Translations under genes and position numbers: made by a program
Source of the DNA: JALYNX01 sp040902845
GTDB lineage: Bacteria; Actinomycetota; Acidimicrobiia; Spongiisociales; ZC4RG35
Direction: 5' to 3'
Assembly: GCA_040902845.1 (NCBI GenBank)
Contig: JBBDWM010000024.1
Location: 43,030-107,029 of the forward strand
Length of the DNA: 64,000 bases
The notes under the pieces: generated by a model
Told to the model about the DNA's origin: nothing
Database searches by the model: none
What the model saw: only the letters and a program-made list of their open reading frames with translations
Part shown: positions 42,548-51,355 of the stretch, one piece after another
Layout: each line of letters starts with the position of its first letter
Position numbering within the stretch: the stretch's first letter is position 1

Positions 42548-44146
42548 ATGCAGGTTCTGACCACCAAGGTCGACCCCCGCTCCGACGAGTATCGGGCCAA
42601 CCGCTCCGCCATGGAGGCGAAGCTGGCCGAATTCGAAGCCCTCATGGAGCAGGCCCGCCAGGGGGGTGGCGAGAAGTACGTCACACGTCATCGCGAACGC
42701 GGCAAGCTGCTGGCCCGGGAGCGCATCGAGCTCCTACTCGACCGCGACGCACCCTTCCTAGAGCTCTCGACCCTGGCAGCCTGGGGCACCGACAAGAACC
42801 TCGGCGCCAACGTCGTCACCGGGATCGGGGTCGTCGAAGGGGTGGAGTGCGCCATTCTCGCCCATGACCCGACCAGCCAGGCCGGGTCGATGAACCGCTA
42901 TTCGGTGGCCAAGACCCTTCGCATCATGGACATCGCACGCGAGAACCGGCTGCCTCTGATCAATCTGGTCGAATCGGGTGGCGCCGACCTTCCCGATCAG
43001 GCCGAGGTGTTCATCGTCGGCGGCAAATGGTTTCGCAACCTCACCCGGCTCTCCAAGCAGGGCATCCCCACCCTCGCCCTCGTCTTCGGCAGCTCCACCG
43101 CCGGAGGCGCCTATTTCCCGGCGATGTGCGACTACTCGGTGATGGTCAAGGATCGGGCGAAGGTCTTTCTCGGTGGGCCACCACTGGTCAAGATGGCGAC
43201 CGGCGAGGAATCGACGGATGAGGAGCTCGGGGGAGCCGAGATGCACTCACGTGTCTCGGGGCTCTCGGACTACTTCGCCCAGGACGAGCAGGAAGCGATC
43301 CGGATGGGCCGGGAGATCATCTCTCATCTCAACTGGCGCAAGCAGGGGTACGGACCGACCAAACCGGCGGACGAGCCGGTCCACGAGATCGACGACGTCC
43401 TCGGTGTCATCTCCGAGGATCTCCGTGTCCCCTTCGACATGAGAGAGATCCTCGCCCGGACCGTCGACGGCTCAAGGTTCGAGGAGTACAAGGCGGTGTA
43501 CGGAATCTCGATCCTGACCGGCTGGGCCTCGATCCACGGGTTCCCGGTCGGAGTCGTCGCCAACCAGCAGGGAGTGATCTTTTCCGAGGAAGCGCAGAAG
43601 GCGACCGAGTTCATCCAACTCTGCAACCGCTACGACACCCCGATCATCTTCATCCACAACACCACCGGGTACATGGTGGGCAAGGAATACGAGCAGCGGG
43701 GGATCATCAAGGATGGCGCAAAGATGGTCAACGTCGTCGCCAACTCCGAAGTGCCACACATCTCGATCATGGCCGGTGTGTCCTACGGGGCAGGCAACTA
43801 CGGGATGTCGGGCCGGTCCTACGACCCGCGTTTCGTCTTCGGCTATCCGGGGCACAAGGTGGCGGTTATGGGACCGAAGCAGCTAGCCGGCGTGATGTCC
43901 ATCATCGCCCGTCAGGCTGCCGAGGCCCGGGAAGAGCCCTTCGACGAGGAGGAGGACCAGCGGCGACGCCTCGAGATCGAGTCTCAGATCGAGCACGAGG
44001 AACAGGCCTACTACTCGACATCAAGAGTGCGGGACGACGGTCTCATCGACCCCCGCGACACCCGCGCCGTTCTCGGAATCGCGCTTTCGGCAACCCACTC
44101 GGGACCGGTGGTCGGCACCGACCGGTTCGGCGTGTTTCGGATGTGA
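42548..44146 (+). CDS. Acyl-CoA carboxylase, carboxyltransferase (beta) subunit
   Basis: A 532-residue biotin-dependent carboxyltransferase of the methylcrotonyl/propionyl-CoA type. Blocks include YVTRHRERGKLLARERIELLLD, INLVESGGADLPDQAEVF, FGSSTAGGAYFPAMCDY and FLGGPPLVKMATGEE in the N-lobe, and GVVANQQGVIFSEEAQKATEF and SYGAGNYGMSGRSYDPRF in the C-lobe. The matching biotin carboxylase/BCCP subunit is at 44955-46913, separated by a minus-strand gene. The likely role is leucine or branched acyl-CoA catabolism. TACGCT lies 11 nt before the ATG. Confidence 0.92.
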   Translation: MQVLTTKVDPRSDEYRANRSAMEAKLAEFEALMEQARQGGGEKYVTRHRERGKLLARERIELLLDRDAPFLELSTLAAWGTDKNLGANVVTGIGVVEGVECAILAHDPTSQAGSMNRYSVAKTLRIMDIARENRLPLINLVESGGADLPDQAEVFIVGGKWFRNLTRLSKQGIPTLALVFGSSTAGGAYFPAMCDYSVMVKDRAKVFLGGPPLVKMATGEESTDEELGGAEMHSRVSGLSDYFAQDEQEAIRMGREIISHLNWRKQGYGPTKPADEPVHEIDDVLGVISEDLRVPFDMREILARTVDGSRFEEYKAVYGISILTGWASIHGFPVGVVANQQGVIFSEEAQKATEFIQLCNRYDTPIIFIHNTTGYMVGKEYEQRGIIKDGAKMVNVVANSEVPHISIMAGVSYGAGNYGMSGRSYDPRFVFGYPGHKVAVMGPKQLAGVMSIIARQAAEAREEPFDEEEDQRRRLEIESQIEHEEQAYYSTSRVRDDGLIDPRDTRAVLGIALSATHSGPVVGTDRFGVFRM

Positions 44147-44153
44147 ACCCAAC

Positions 44154-44861
44154 TCAGCCGGCGAACTCGACCACCACGTCTCGATAACCGAGACCCATCA
44201 GGAAGTCGGTGAGGACCTGTCTGGCGTTGGCTTCAGCCTTCACCAGGAGCCCATCATCGAGGGCGCTCTGCACCAGGACCTCCTCGGCCACCTGTCTGGC
44301 ATCGGTCTCCAGCCGGGGATCGCCCTTTGTGAAGAGCCCTGTCTCCCGGTCGAGGATCTGGGTCGCCTCGTTGTCGACCGACACGTATTGGATTTCCGCC
44401 GCTGGAACGTTGATCTCGACCACACCCTCGCTGTCGAGCGAGACATTCCGCACCGTGATCTGACTCAAATCGATGCCAGCGCCGATCTTGGCTACCGCGA
44501 ACAACTGGAGACTGTCGCCACGGGCCCAGGACAACCAGCCCCGGTCGGTGCCTTTGTCGACAATCGTGTACTGCACGGTTTCGACCGTCGTCAGATTGGA
44601 CATGTCACGGATCGAACTGATGATGACCGGGCCGATCTCCTCGTAAGGCTCGGGCTCAAAAACCGCAGCCAGGTCCGAAGGCGTAGGGACGGCGTCAGCC
44701 AGATTGCGCAGACTCGATATGACGAACATCCCGAGGACGACGAACAGAGCGACGACACCTAGGCCGATTGCGATCGGGATGAACCGGTATCGCTGTCTCC
44801 GTGCCGGTTCCGGTTGCTGAACCGTCTCGGTTTCTCTTTCCATGACCTGTGTTTCGCTCAT
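44154..44861 (-). CDS. DUF4230 membrane-anchored protein
   Basis: A 235-residue protein with one N-terminal membrane helix (FIPIAIGLGVVALFVVLGMFV, ~28-48). An extracytoplasmic domain of ~180 residues follows with VETVQYTIVDKG...SLQLFAVAKIGAGIDLSQI and a C-terminal helical DFLMGLGYRDVVVEF, matching DUF4230. Function unknown. The start at 44861 follows AGGAAAG. It lies between the two acyl-CoA carboxylase subunit genes on the opposite strand. Confidence 0.8.
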   Translation of the reverse strand: MSETQVMERETETVQQPEPARRQRYRFIPIAIGLGVVALFVVLGMFVISSLRNLADAVPTPSDLAAVFEPEPYEEIGPVIISSIRDMSNLTTVETVQYTIVDKGTDRGWLSWARGDSLQLFAVAKIGAGIDLSQITVRNVSLDSEGVVEINVPAAEIQYVSVDNEATQILDRETGLFTKGDPRLETDARQVAEEVLVQSALDDGLLVKAEANARQVLTDFLMGLGYRDVVVEFAG

Positions 44862-44954
44862 TCGGGTGTGCTTTCCTATGTTCGTGATCGGGATGACAGG
44901 TAGTTCGACGTCCTGGAACCGGAAATAGTTTCCACCGGTACCCTCGTCCCGCCA

Positions 44955-46913
44955 ATGATCCGGAGAGTCCTGGTAGCCAACCGCGGGGAGATCGCCCGGC
45001 GTGTATTTCGCACCTGTCGCCAGATGAGAATAGAGACAGTTGCGGTCTACTCGAACCCCGACACCCACGAGCCCCACGTCCGGGAGGCCCGCCAGGCGAT
45101 CAACCTGCCCGGAGCCACCGCTGCCGAGACCTATCTGAACGCCGATGCGATCTTGGCTGCAGCCGAAGAGTCCGGAGCCGATGCAATCCACCCCGGCTAC
45201 GGGTTTCTTGCCGAGAACCCTGGGTTCGCCCGAGCGGTGCTGAAGGCCGGTCGGGTCTGGATCGGCCCCCCGCCGGAGGCCATCGAAGTCATGGGTTCCA
45301 AGCTCGCCTCGAAGAATCTGGTGGAAACGATGGGGGTCCCCACCCTCCCCGGCGTCGACCTGAGCGGGCTCGGTGACCAAGCAATCGCTGATGCAGCCGC
45401 CGACATCGGTTACCCGGTCCTGGTCAAGGCAAGTGCCGGCGGAGGGGGCAAGGGAATGCGGGTCGTCCACTCCGAGAAGGACCTCGTCGAAGCCATCGAC
45501 GGTGCGAAACGCGAGGCGGCGACCTCCTTCGGTGACGAAACGGTCTTTCTGGAGAAGTACCTGGAGGCGCCGCGGCACATCGAGATCCAGGTGTTCGGTG
45601 ACAACCAGGGGAACGTGGTCTCCCTCCACGAGCGGGAATGCTCGATTCAGAGGAGACATCAAAAGATCATCGAGGAGAGCCCTTCGGTTGCGATCGACGG
45701 GGAACTGCGCGGTCGTATGGGCGAAGCGGCGGTGACCGTGGCGAAGGCTGTGGGCTATGTCGGTGCGGGAACCGTCGAGTTCCTGGTGCAGGACGGGCAG
45801 TTCTGGTTCCTGGAGATGAACACTCGGCTTCAAGTCGAACATCCGGTCACCGAGATGATCACCGGTCTCGACTTGGTGCGTCTCCAGATCGAAGTCGCCT
45901 GCGGCGACCCCCTGCCGTCAGCAGCGTTGCGCCTTTCGATGTCTGGTCACGCCATCGAGGCCCGCCTCTATGCCGAGGATCCCGGTCACGATTTCCTCCC
46001 GGTCATCGGACAGATCCATCGATTCTCGTTCCCGCACCGGCCCGGGATTCGCGTCGACTCTGGGGTCGAAAGCGGGTCGACCATCTCGGTCCACTACGAC
46101 CCGATGCTGGCCAAGGTGATCGCCCATGCCCCCACCAGGGCGGAGGCGGCGACAGCGCTGGCCGATGCGCTCCGTCATGCCCGGATCCACGGCCCTGTCA
46201 CCAACCGCGAGCTCCTGGTGCGGGTTCTGGAGCACGAGGACTTTGTAGCCGGGAGAACCGACACCCACTTCCTCGATGCTCACGACATGGAGACCCTGGC
46301 CTCCCCCCTGGTCGGCGAGAGTGAGGCCCGGCTCGCCGCGGTGGCGGTCGCGATTGCGGATCGGCTTAATCGGAGGCAAGAGGCGTCGGTGTTGGGAACG
46401 ATCGACCCCGGCTGGCGAAATTCACCGAGCCGGCCACAGAGGGTGGTTTACCGCAGGGGGTCGATTGACATCGAGGTCGAATACCAGGCGACCCGCGACC
46501 GGGTTGCGGTGGTCGGCTGGGAAGGCCTCACTGTGATCTCCCAGACCCCGGAACAGGTCGAGCTCGATGTCGAGGGAGTTCCCGCGGTGTTCGCCATCGA
46601 CCGGTTCAGATCGACTCGTTATGTGGACGGTCCCAGCGGACCGGTCGTGCTCGAGGAACTTCCCCGCTTCGCACTGACCGAAGTCGAAGAGGATCCCGGA
46701 TCGCTACACGCCCCGATGCCGGGTCGGGTCGTCAGGCTCGAGACCTCGGTAGGAGACCGAGTCGATGAAGGCCAAACCCTGGTGGTCCTGGAGGCGATGA
46801 AGATGGAACACACTTTGCGCGCCCCATGGCCAGGGACTGTGGTTGAGGTCCACTTCCAACCCGGAGATCAGGTTGAGGCGGGGGCCGTCCTGGTGGTGGT
46901 GGAGCCGGGCTAA
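44955..46913 (+). CDS. Acyl-CoA carboxylase biotin carboxylase/BCCP (alpha) subunit
   Basis: A 652-residue alpha subunit. The biotin carboxylase domain (~1-450) contains VLVANRGEIARRVFRTC, the ATP-grasp glycine loop KASAGGGGKGMRVV, and catalytic blocks ERECSIQRRHQKIIEE and FLEMNTRLQVEHPVTE. A linker domain (~450-575) precedes the biotinyl domain (~580-652) with the biotin lysine in VLEAMKMEHTL. It carboxylates biotin for the beta subunit at 42548. TACCCT lies 10 nt before the ATG. Confidence 0.94.
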   Translation: MIRRVLVANRGEIARRVFRTCRQMRIETVAVYSNPDTHEPHVREARQAINLPGATAAETYLNADAILAAAEESGADAIHPGYGFLAENPGFARAVLKAGRVWIGPPPEAIEVMGSKLASKNLVETMGVPTLPGVDLSGLGDQAIADAAADIGYPVLVKASAGGGGKGMRVVHSEKDLVEAIDGAKREAATSFGDETVFLEKYLEAPRHIEIQVFGDNQGNVVSLHERECSIQRRHQKIIEESPSVAIDGELRGRMGEAAVTVAKAVGYVGAGTVEFLVQDGQFWFLEMNTRLQVEHPVTEMITGLDLVRLQIEVACGDPLPSAALRLSMSGHAIEARLYAEDPGHDFLPVIGQIHRFSFPHRPGIRVDSGVESGSTISVHYDPMLAKVIAHAPTRAEAATALADALRHARIHGPVTNRELLVRVLEHEDFVAGRTDTHFLDAHDMETLASPLVGESEARLAAVAVAIADRLNRRQEASVLGTIDPGWRNSPSRPQRVVYRRGSIDIEVEYQATRDRVAVVGWEGLTVISQTPEQVELDVEGVPAVFAIDRFRSTRYVDGPSGPVVLEELPRFALTEVEEDPGSLHAPMPGRVVRLETSVGDRVDEGQTLVVLEAMKMEHTLRAPWPGTVVEVHFQPGDQVEAGAVLVVVEPG

Positions 46914-46958
46914 AGGACAGTCGTGGCCAATCCCCCCGTGGGGTTGCCCGTGGGCACC

Positions 46959-47003
46959 GTCAACCTCGGGTTGACAGCCGCTCGCCGTCAACCTAGAGTT
47001 GAC
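46959..47003 (+). promoter_or_regulatory. Promoter with two operator palindromes overlapping -35 and -10
   Basis: Two 17-bp dyads, GTCAACCTCGGGTTGAC (46959-46975) and GTCAACCTAGAGTTGAC (46987-47003), have centres 28 bp apart. TTGACA (46971-46976) and TAGAGT (46994-46999) sit inside or across them with a 17-bp spacer, and TAGAGT is 6 nt before the ATG. A dimeric repressor bound here would block both promoter elements. The HTH protein encoded directly downstream is the obvious candidate ligand. Confidence 0.75.
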
Positions 47004-47005
47004 GC

Positions 47006-47713
47006 ATGAAAACATCACTACCCAACCTCGAAGACCTGGTCAATCAGGTCGAGAGCCAACAACCCACGAGCAACGCACTCCAACTCCTCGTCGATTCGGT
47101 TCTCGTCTCCGAGCATCTCAGTGAGCTGTCCGATCAGTTGATCGGCCACTTTGTGGACCAGGCGCGTCACGATGGGCGCTCGTGGTCGGAAATCGGGCAG
47201 AGTCTCGGTGTGACCAAGCAGGCGGCCCAGAAGCGTTTCGTGGTAGGAAGATCTGGCACAAGGGAGAAACGGCGCGGCTTCTTCCACACGCTGACCGACC
47301 AGGCCCGGCAGACGGTGATACGAGCCCAGGAGCATGCACGGGGCGCTGGAAGCCGGCAGATCGACACTGGACACCTGGTGCTCGGACTCATCGACGACCC
47401 GGACAGCCTCGGTGCTCAGGCCATTGCAGCGACCGGAGCACCGCTCCCGCAGGTTCGGCTGGCAGCAGAAGCCACCGTCGGACCGGCCGGGTCCCCGACC
47501 AAGGGGCACATCCCGTTCTCACCTGACTCCAAGAAGGTTCTCCAACTCGCCCTGAGGGAAACGTTGCGAATGGGGCACAAGCACATCGGGACCGAACACA
47601 TCCTTCTCGGGGTGCTGCGCGATGAGAAATCGCCGGGAGCGATCGTTCTCAACGAACAGGGCGTAACCCGACAGGCGGTCGATGCCTGGATTCTCGCGAA
47701 GCTTGAGACGTGA
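47006..47713 (+). CDS. Clp N-domain protein with N-terminal HTH
   Basis: A 235-residue protein in two parts. Residues ~40-80 contain a helix-turn-helix (ARHDGRSWSEIGQSLGVTKQAAQKRF). Residues ~90-235 hold two Clp-N repeats (FFHTLTDQARQTVIRAQEHAR...IDTGHLVLGLI and SPDSKKVLQLALRETLRM...IGTEHILLGVL). There is no ATPase domain, so it is not a ClpC unfoldase. Such proteins may sense misfolded protein and regulate Clp or stress genes. It lies behind twin operator palindromes, suggesting autoregulation. Confidence 0.85.
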   Translation: MKTSLPNLEDLVNQVESQQPTSNALQLLVDSVLVSEHLSELSDQLIGHFVDQARHDGRSWSEIGQSLGVTKQAAQKRFVVGRSGTREKRRGFFHTLTDQARQTVIRAQEHARGAGSRQIDTGHLVLGLIDDPDSLGAQAIAATGAPLPQVRLAAEATVGPAGSPTKGHIPFSPDSKKVLQLALRETLRMGHKHIGTEHILLGVLRDEKSPGAIVLNEQGVTRQAVDAWILAKLET

Positions 47714-47735
47714 TCTGGCGGCTCACCAGATTTGC

Positions 47736-48959
47736 TCAACCCAGGAAAGTGCCCAACACCCGCAACACCAACTCGATGTCCGCTTCGGTGTGGTCGGCGT
47801 TGACCTGGAACCGGATCTCCTCGTCGCCCTTGGGCACGACCGGGTAGTTGAGTCCGGTTGCCAGAACCCCGTTGGCAAAGAGATGCCTCACCAGCGCCGC
47901 GGTCCGTTCGGTATCCCTCACCATCAACGGGACTATCGGATGGGGACCGGGGATGGTCTCGAACCCGAGGCCGAACAGACCCGTCTCGAACTTCGAAGTC
48001 ATCGCTGCGAGGTAGGTCAGCATCTCCCTCCCTTCCGGAGAATCGACCACATCGAGTGCAGCGATCGAAGCGGCAGCCTCCCCAACGGTGATCGGGTTGG
48101 AGTAGATGTACATCGGGGCTTTCTCCCTCAAATAGGAGACCAGGCCCTCGCTTCCGGCCACATACCCACCGTTGACCCCGAACCCCTTTCCCAGAGTCCC
48201 GATCAGAACATCCACCGGTCCCGACCCGGTCACCTCCTCGGTACCCCGCCCTGTGAAGCCGTAAGCCCCGACTCCGTGGGAGTCATCGACGACCACGACA
48301 ACATTCTCCGGAAAGTCCCCATCATGGGCTCGGGCCACGCTCTGAAGCGCCCCAAGGTCGGCGTGGTCGCCCCGCATCGAGAACACCCCGTCAGTGACCA
48401 CGACTGCCCGACGCGCCGATCCGTGTGCCTGCCCCAGCGCCCGGTCCAACTCGTCGAAGTCGAGATGGCGATAGACCTCGCGTCCGGCGGGGCGAGCCGA
48501 TCGCAGGGCGTTGATGATGCAGTTGTGGTTCAACTCGTCAGAGAGGACCACAGTTTCAGGAGTGATCAGCGTCGTCAAGACCGAAACCACCGTGGCGTAC
48601 GCCGATGAGAAGATCATCGACCGCTCGCGGTCATGGAAACGGGCCAGCCTGGCCTCCAGATCGACATGGGGCTGATAGGTGCCCGAGATGAACCTCACCG
48701 CCCCCAGGCCGGCGCCGAACTCACGGGTCGCCGTCTCCTCGGCGGCGATCACCAGGGGATGGCGGGCCAGACCCAGATAGCCGTTGGAGTTCATGCGAAG
48801 AAAGTCGCCATCGTGGCCGGCGAGACGGATCCGGGGCCCCCGGCCATCAGCCGCCGCGATGACCTGAGTGACGACATACTCCGCGCCCTTCTCGGTTCCG
48901 GTGGTGCGAAGCAGCTCGACCTCCTCGCTGAGGGTGGCGTCGAGTCGGTCGTGAGGCAT
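47736..48959 (-). CDS. Alpha-oxoamine synthase family enzyme (glycine C-acetyltransferase / AONS-like)
   Basis: A 407-residue PLP enzyme of the Kbl/BioF family. Substrate- and cofactor-binding blocks are FLRMNSNGYLGLARHP, GAVRFISGTYQPHVDLE, DELNHNCIINALRSA and VVVVDDSHGVGAYG; the PLP lysine lies in VLIGTLGKGFGVNGGYV. It condenses an amino acid such as glycine with an acyl-CoA. No tdh or other biotin gene is nearby, so KBL and AONS cannot be separated. It is divergent from the dehydrogenase at 48998. Confidence 0.82.
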   Translation of the reverse strand: MPHDRLDATLSEEVELLRTTGTEKGAEYVVTQVIAAADGRGPRIRLAGHDGDFLRMNSNGYLGLARHPLVIAAEETATREFGAGLGAVRFISGTYQPHVDLEARLARFHDRERSMIFSSAYATVVSVLTTLITPETVVLSDELNHNCIINALRSARPAGREVYRHLDFDELDRALGQAHGSARRAVVVTDGVFSMRGDHADLGALQSVARAHDGDFPENVVVVVDDSHGVGAYGFTGRGTEEVTGSGPVDVLIGTLGKGFGVNGGYVAGSEGLVSYLREKAPMYIYSNPITVGEAAASIAALDVVDSPEGREMLTYLAAMTSKFETGLFGLGFETIPGPHPIVPLMVRDTERTAALVRHLFANGVLATGLNYPVVPKGDEEIRFQVNADHTEADIELVLRVLGTFLG

Positions 48960-48997
48960 GACCCCACGGGTTTAGCAGAGTCCTAGTGTCACCGGTC

Positions 48998-49879
48998 ATG
49001 ACACGTCTCGGGTTCATCGGGTTGGGAATCATGGGTCACGGGATGGCGTCCAACCTGCTCTTCGCCGGGAATCCGATCACGGTGTGGAATCGGACTCCCG
49101 AGAAGGCCGTGGACCTGGTCTGCGACGTTGCAGTCAGCCCTCAGGACCTCGGGGAGCAGAGTGACATCGTGATGATCTCTGTCTCCAATACCCCCGATGT
49201 CGAAGAAGTCGTGTTCGGCGAGTCGGGAGTGATCAACGGCCTTCGCGAAGGAGCCATCATCGTGGACCACTCGACCATCTCGCCCCGCGCTACCAGGGAT
49301 TTCGCCACTCGGGCCGGCGAGCAAGGGGTCTCCTGGCTGGACGCCCCGGTGTCCGGCGGGTCGGAGGGGGCGGTCAATGGCACTCTCGCCGTCATGGTCG
49401 GTGGCCCGGCCGACGCTCTCGAACTGGTGAGGCCGTACCTCGAGGCCTACTCGAAGTCGATCGTGCACGTGGGCGAGGAGCCCGGTTCCGGGCAGATGGT
49501 CAAATTGATGAACCAGGTGCTGGTGGTGGTGAACCAATTGGCCGTCTCGGAGGCATTGCTCCTTGGCGAGGCGGCTGACATCGATCTAGCCACGGCCGTG
49601 GCCGCAGTCGAGGGTGGCGCCGCTGGCTCTTGGATGCTTTCCAATCGGGGCCCGCTGATGATCACCCGTGACTGGCGGCCCGGGTTCACCATTGATCTCC
49701 AGCAGAAGGACCTGCGTCTGGTCCTCGAGGCCGCCGATGAGTTGGGGGTCCCCTTGCCGGGGGTAGCCCTCGTGTTTCAGCTCTATCGGGCCCTACAGAC
49801 CCGTGGCTTGGGACAGGAGGGCAACCACGCCCTGGTCAAGGCGCTGGAGGAGATGGCCGGGATCGAAATCGGGAATTGA
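48998..49879 (+). CDS. Beta-hydroxyacid dehydrogenase (3-hydroxyisobutyrate / tartronate semialdehyde reductase family)
   Basis: A 293-residue NAD(P)-dependent enzyme. The Rossmann start LGFIGLGIMGHGMASNLL is immediately N-terminal. Also present are FLDAPVSGG-like WLDAPVSGGSEGAVNGTL, and the catalytic lysine is in GSGQMVKLMNQVLVV. The start at 48998 is preferred over the GTG at 48986, because that GTG overlaps the probable -10 hexamer TAGTGT (48984-48989). The substrate is a 3-hydroxy acid of valine or glycolate metabolism. Confidence 0.87.
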   Translation: MTRLGFIGLGIMGHGMASNLLFAGNPITVWNRTPEKAVDLVCDVAVSPQDLGEQSDIVMISVSNTPDVEEVVFGESGVINGLREGAIIVDHSTISPRATRDFATRAGEQGVSWLDAPVSGGSEGAVNGTLAVMVGGPADALELVRPYLEAYSKSIVHVGEEPGSGQMVKLMNQVLVVVNQLAVSEALLLGEAADIDLATAVAAVEGGAAGSWMLSNRGPLMITRDWRPGFTIDLQQKDLRLVLEAADELGVPLPGVALVFQLYRALQTRGLGQEGNHALVKALEEMAGIEIGN

Positions 49880-49908
49880 GAGCTCCTCGGGCCAAACTCA
49901 ATGCACCC

Positions 49909-49926
49909 CGTCACGCATGCGTGACG
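49909..49926. promoter_or_regulatory. 18-bp palindrome CGTCACG-N4-CGTGACG between convergent genes
   Basis: A perfect dyad, CGTCACGCATGCGTGACG, lies in the 69-bp gap between the ends of two convergent genes. The same arms with a different spacer recur at 56551-56568. It could be a protein-binding site or part of a bidirectional terminator. Confidence 0.5.
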
Positions 49927-49948
49927 CCCTACATTAGGAACGCGGTTT

Positions 49949-50395
49949 TCAGCCCAGGAGGTCCTGTTTGAGCCTGGCGACGTGGCCGGTCGCCTTGATG
50001 TTGCGGTAGGCCTTTTCCACGTTCCCGTCGGGGCCGATGACGAAGGTGGATCGGATAAGTCCCTCCCTTGCCCTGCCATACATCTTCTTCTCGCCCCATG
50101 CCCCCAACTCATCGGCCAGGGCATGATCCTCATCCGAGAGGAGATCGAAGTTGAGCCCCTCCTTCTCCCGAAACCTGGCGTTGCGTGAGGGGGCATCGGG
50201 GCTCACCCCGACGATGTCATAGCCCGCGGCGGTGAACTCGTCGTGGCTGTCCCGAAAGTCACAGGACTCCTGGGTGCACCCCGGAGTCATTGCGGCTGGA
50301 TAGAAATACATGATGAGGCGGCGACCGGCGAAGTCGTCGGACGACACGCTCTCCCCATCCTGATTGAGAAGGTTGAAGGTGACGTTGTCGGCCAT
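49949..50395 (-). CDS. bcp: Thioredoxin-dependent peroxiredoxin (Bcp/PrxQ)
   Basis: A 148-residue peroxiredoxin. The peroxidatic site is MYFYPAAMTPGCTQESCDFRD, with the second Cys five residues later as in the PrxQ/Bcp subgroup. Downstream blocks VGVSPDAPSRNARFREKEGL and STFVIGPDGNVEKAY are standard. It reduces hydrogen and alkyl peroxides. TAGCCT lies 6 nt before the ATG. Confidence 0.92.
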   Translation of the reverse strand: MADNVTFNLLNQDGESVSSDDFAGRRLIMYFYPAAMTPGCTQESCDFRDSHDEFTAAGYDIVGVSPDAPSRNARFREKEGLNFDLLSDEDHALADELGAWGEKKMYGRAREGLIRSTFVIGPDGNVEKAYRNIKATGHVARLKQDLLG

Positions 50396-50416
50396 GAGAC
50401 GAGGCTAACCGGTCGC

Positions 50417-51355
50417 TCAAGTTGCTTCGGCGGCCGCCTCTTTGGCCTCGGGAGATTCGAGGAAGGTCGATCCTCCGGCGAGAAGGCTGAGCCCGGCCGG
50501 AAGCCAGTAGGACACGATGCGGAACACCAGCACCGGCGCCAACGTGGTCGCCGCGGGGAATCCATACGCAGTCAGCATGAATACCAGGCTGCCTTCGGTA
50601 ACCAGAAGGCCGCCCGGCGTGCCGGGGAGCCCGCCGGCGAGAGAGGCGACACCAAACGCCGCCGCCACCTGGAAGACACCGACATCGATGCCGAAGGCGT
50701 GCATCACCAGCCCGAGGACCGAAGCCTCGAACGCAACCCGGGCCCAGATGTAGAACTGGGACTCCAGATCGGGGAGATGGTCGATCATCGAGGCGTCGAG
50801 GCGTTTCCGGATGGATTGGGGGAGGAAGCGAGAGATTGAGCCGAGCTTGCCCGACCCGAACATCAACAACAGGCCGGCGGCGAGCACGAAGGGGGCCAGC
50901 ACGACGAGGCTGACCGAGAGGACCTGGGCGCTCTCCCGGGGACGGGCGATGAGCAAACCGACGCCGGTCATGATGAGCAGGGCGGCGTAGTTGAGGAGAA
51001 CGGTGCGAATCGCAGCACCGGTGGTCGCTTTCTCCTCGTCGCGGACCGTCCAGGCCATGGCGACCGGGGTTATGGCCCCACCCGCAGGGATGAGCCGGGC
51101 TACACCTGCCCCGACCAGGGCTCCCTTGAAAGCGCTCACGGCCTTTAGGGACCCACCAGCTTCCTCCACGGATTCTTTGAAAAGGAGGCCGAAGAACCAC
51201 TTGGCACTGATCTGGGCCAAAGCCGCCGCTCCTACCAGCGCCCAGGCCACCGGGCTCATTGGCGGCAGTTCGAAGTTGTCGAAGACAAAGACGGCGACGC
51301 CGATGTACACAACCGCCGAGATCCCGGCGATGATGGCTACCCGCTTCGGGCTCAC
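50417..51355 (-). CDS. UPF0104/lysylphosphatidylglycerol synthase-type flippase-like membrane protein
   Basis: A 312-residue protein with about eight membrane spans. Conserved segments AFKGALVGAGVARLIPAGGAITPVAM and GVASLAGGLPGTPGGLLVTEG match the UPF0104/LPG synthase TM domain family, which moves or modifies lipids. The C-terminal aminoacyl-transfer domain of MprF is absent, so it is more likely a flippase or glycolipid-related protein. The GTG start overlaps the plsY stop by 4 bp, tying it to phospholipid synthesis. Confidence 0.78.
   Translation of the reverse strand: MSPKRVAIIAGISAVVYIGVAVFVFDNFELPPMSPVAWALVGAAALAQISAKWFFGLLFKESVEEAGGSLKAVSAFKGALVGAGVARLIPAGGAITPVAMAWTVRDEEKATTGAAIRTVLLNYAALLIMTGVGLLIARPRESAQVLSVSLVVLAPFVLAAGLLLMFGSGKLGSISRFLPQSIRKRLDASMIDHLPDLESQFYIWARVAFEASVLGLVMHAFGIDVGVFQVAAAFGVASLAGGLPGTPGGLLVTEGSLVFMLTAYGFPAATTLAPVLVFRIVSYWLPAGLSLLAGGSTFLESPEAKEAAAEAT

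Noticed and set aside
44154..45842. Extension of the DUF4230 frame to 562 codons
   Set aside because: The upstream part is antisense to the biotin carboxylase gene; the start at 44861 has a ribosome-binding site and gives the family length.
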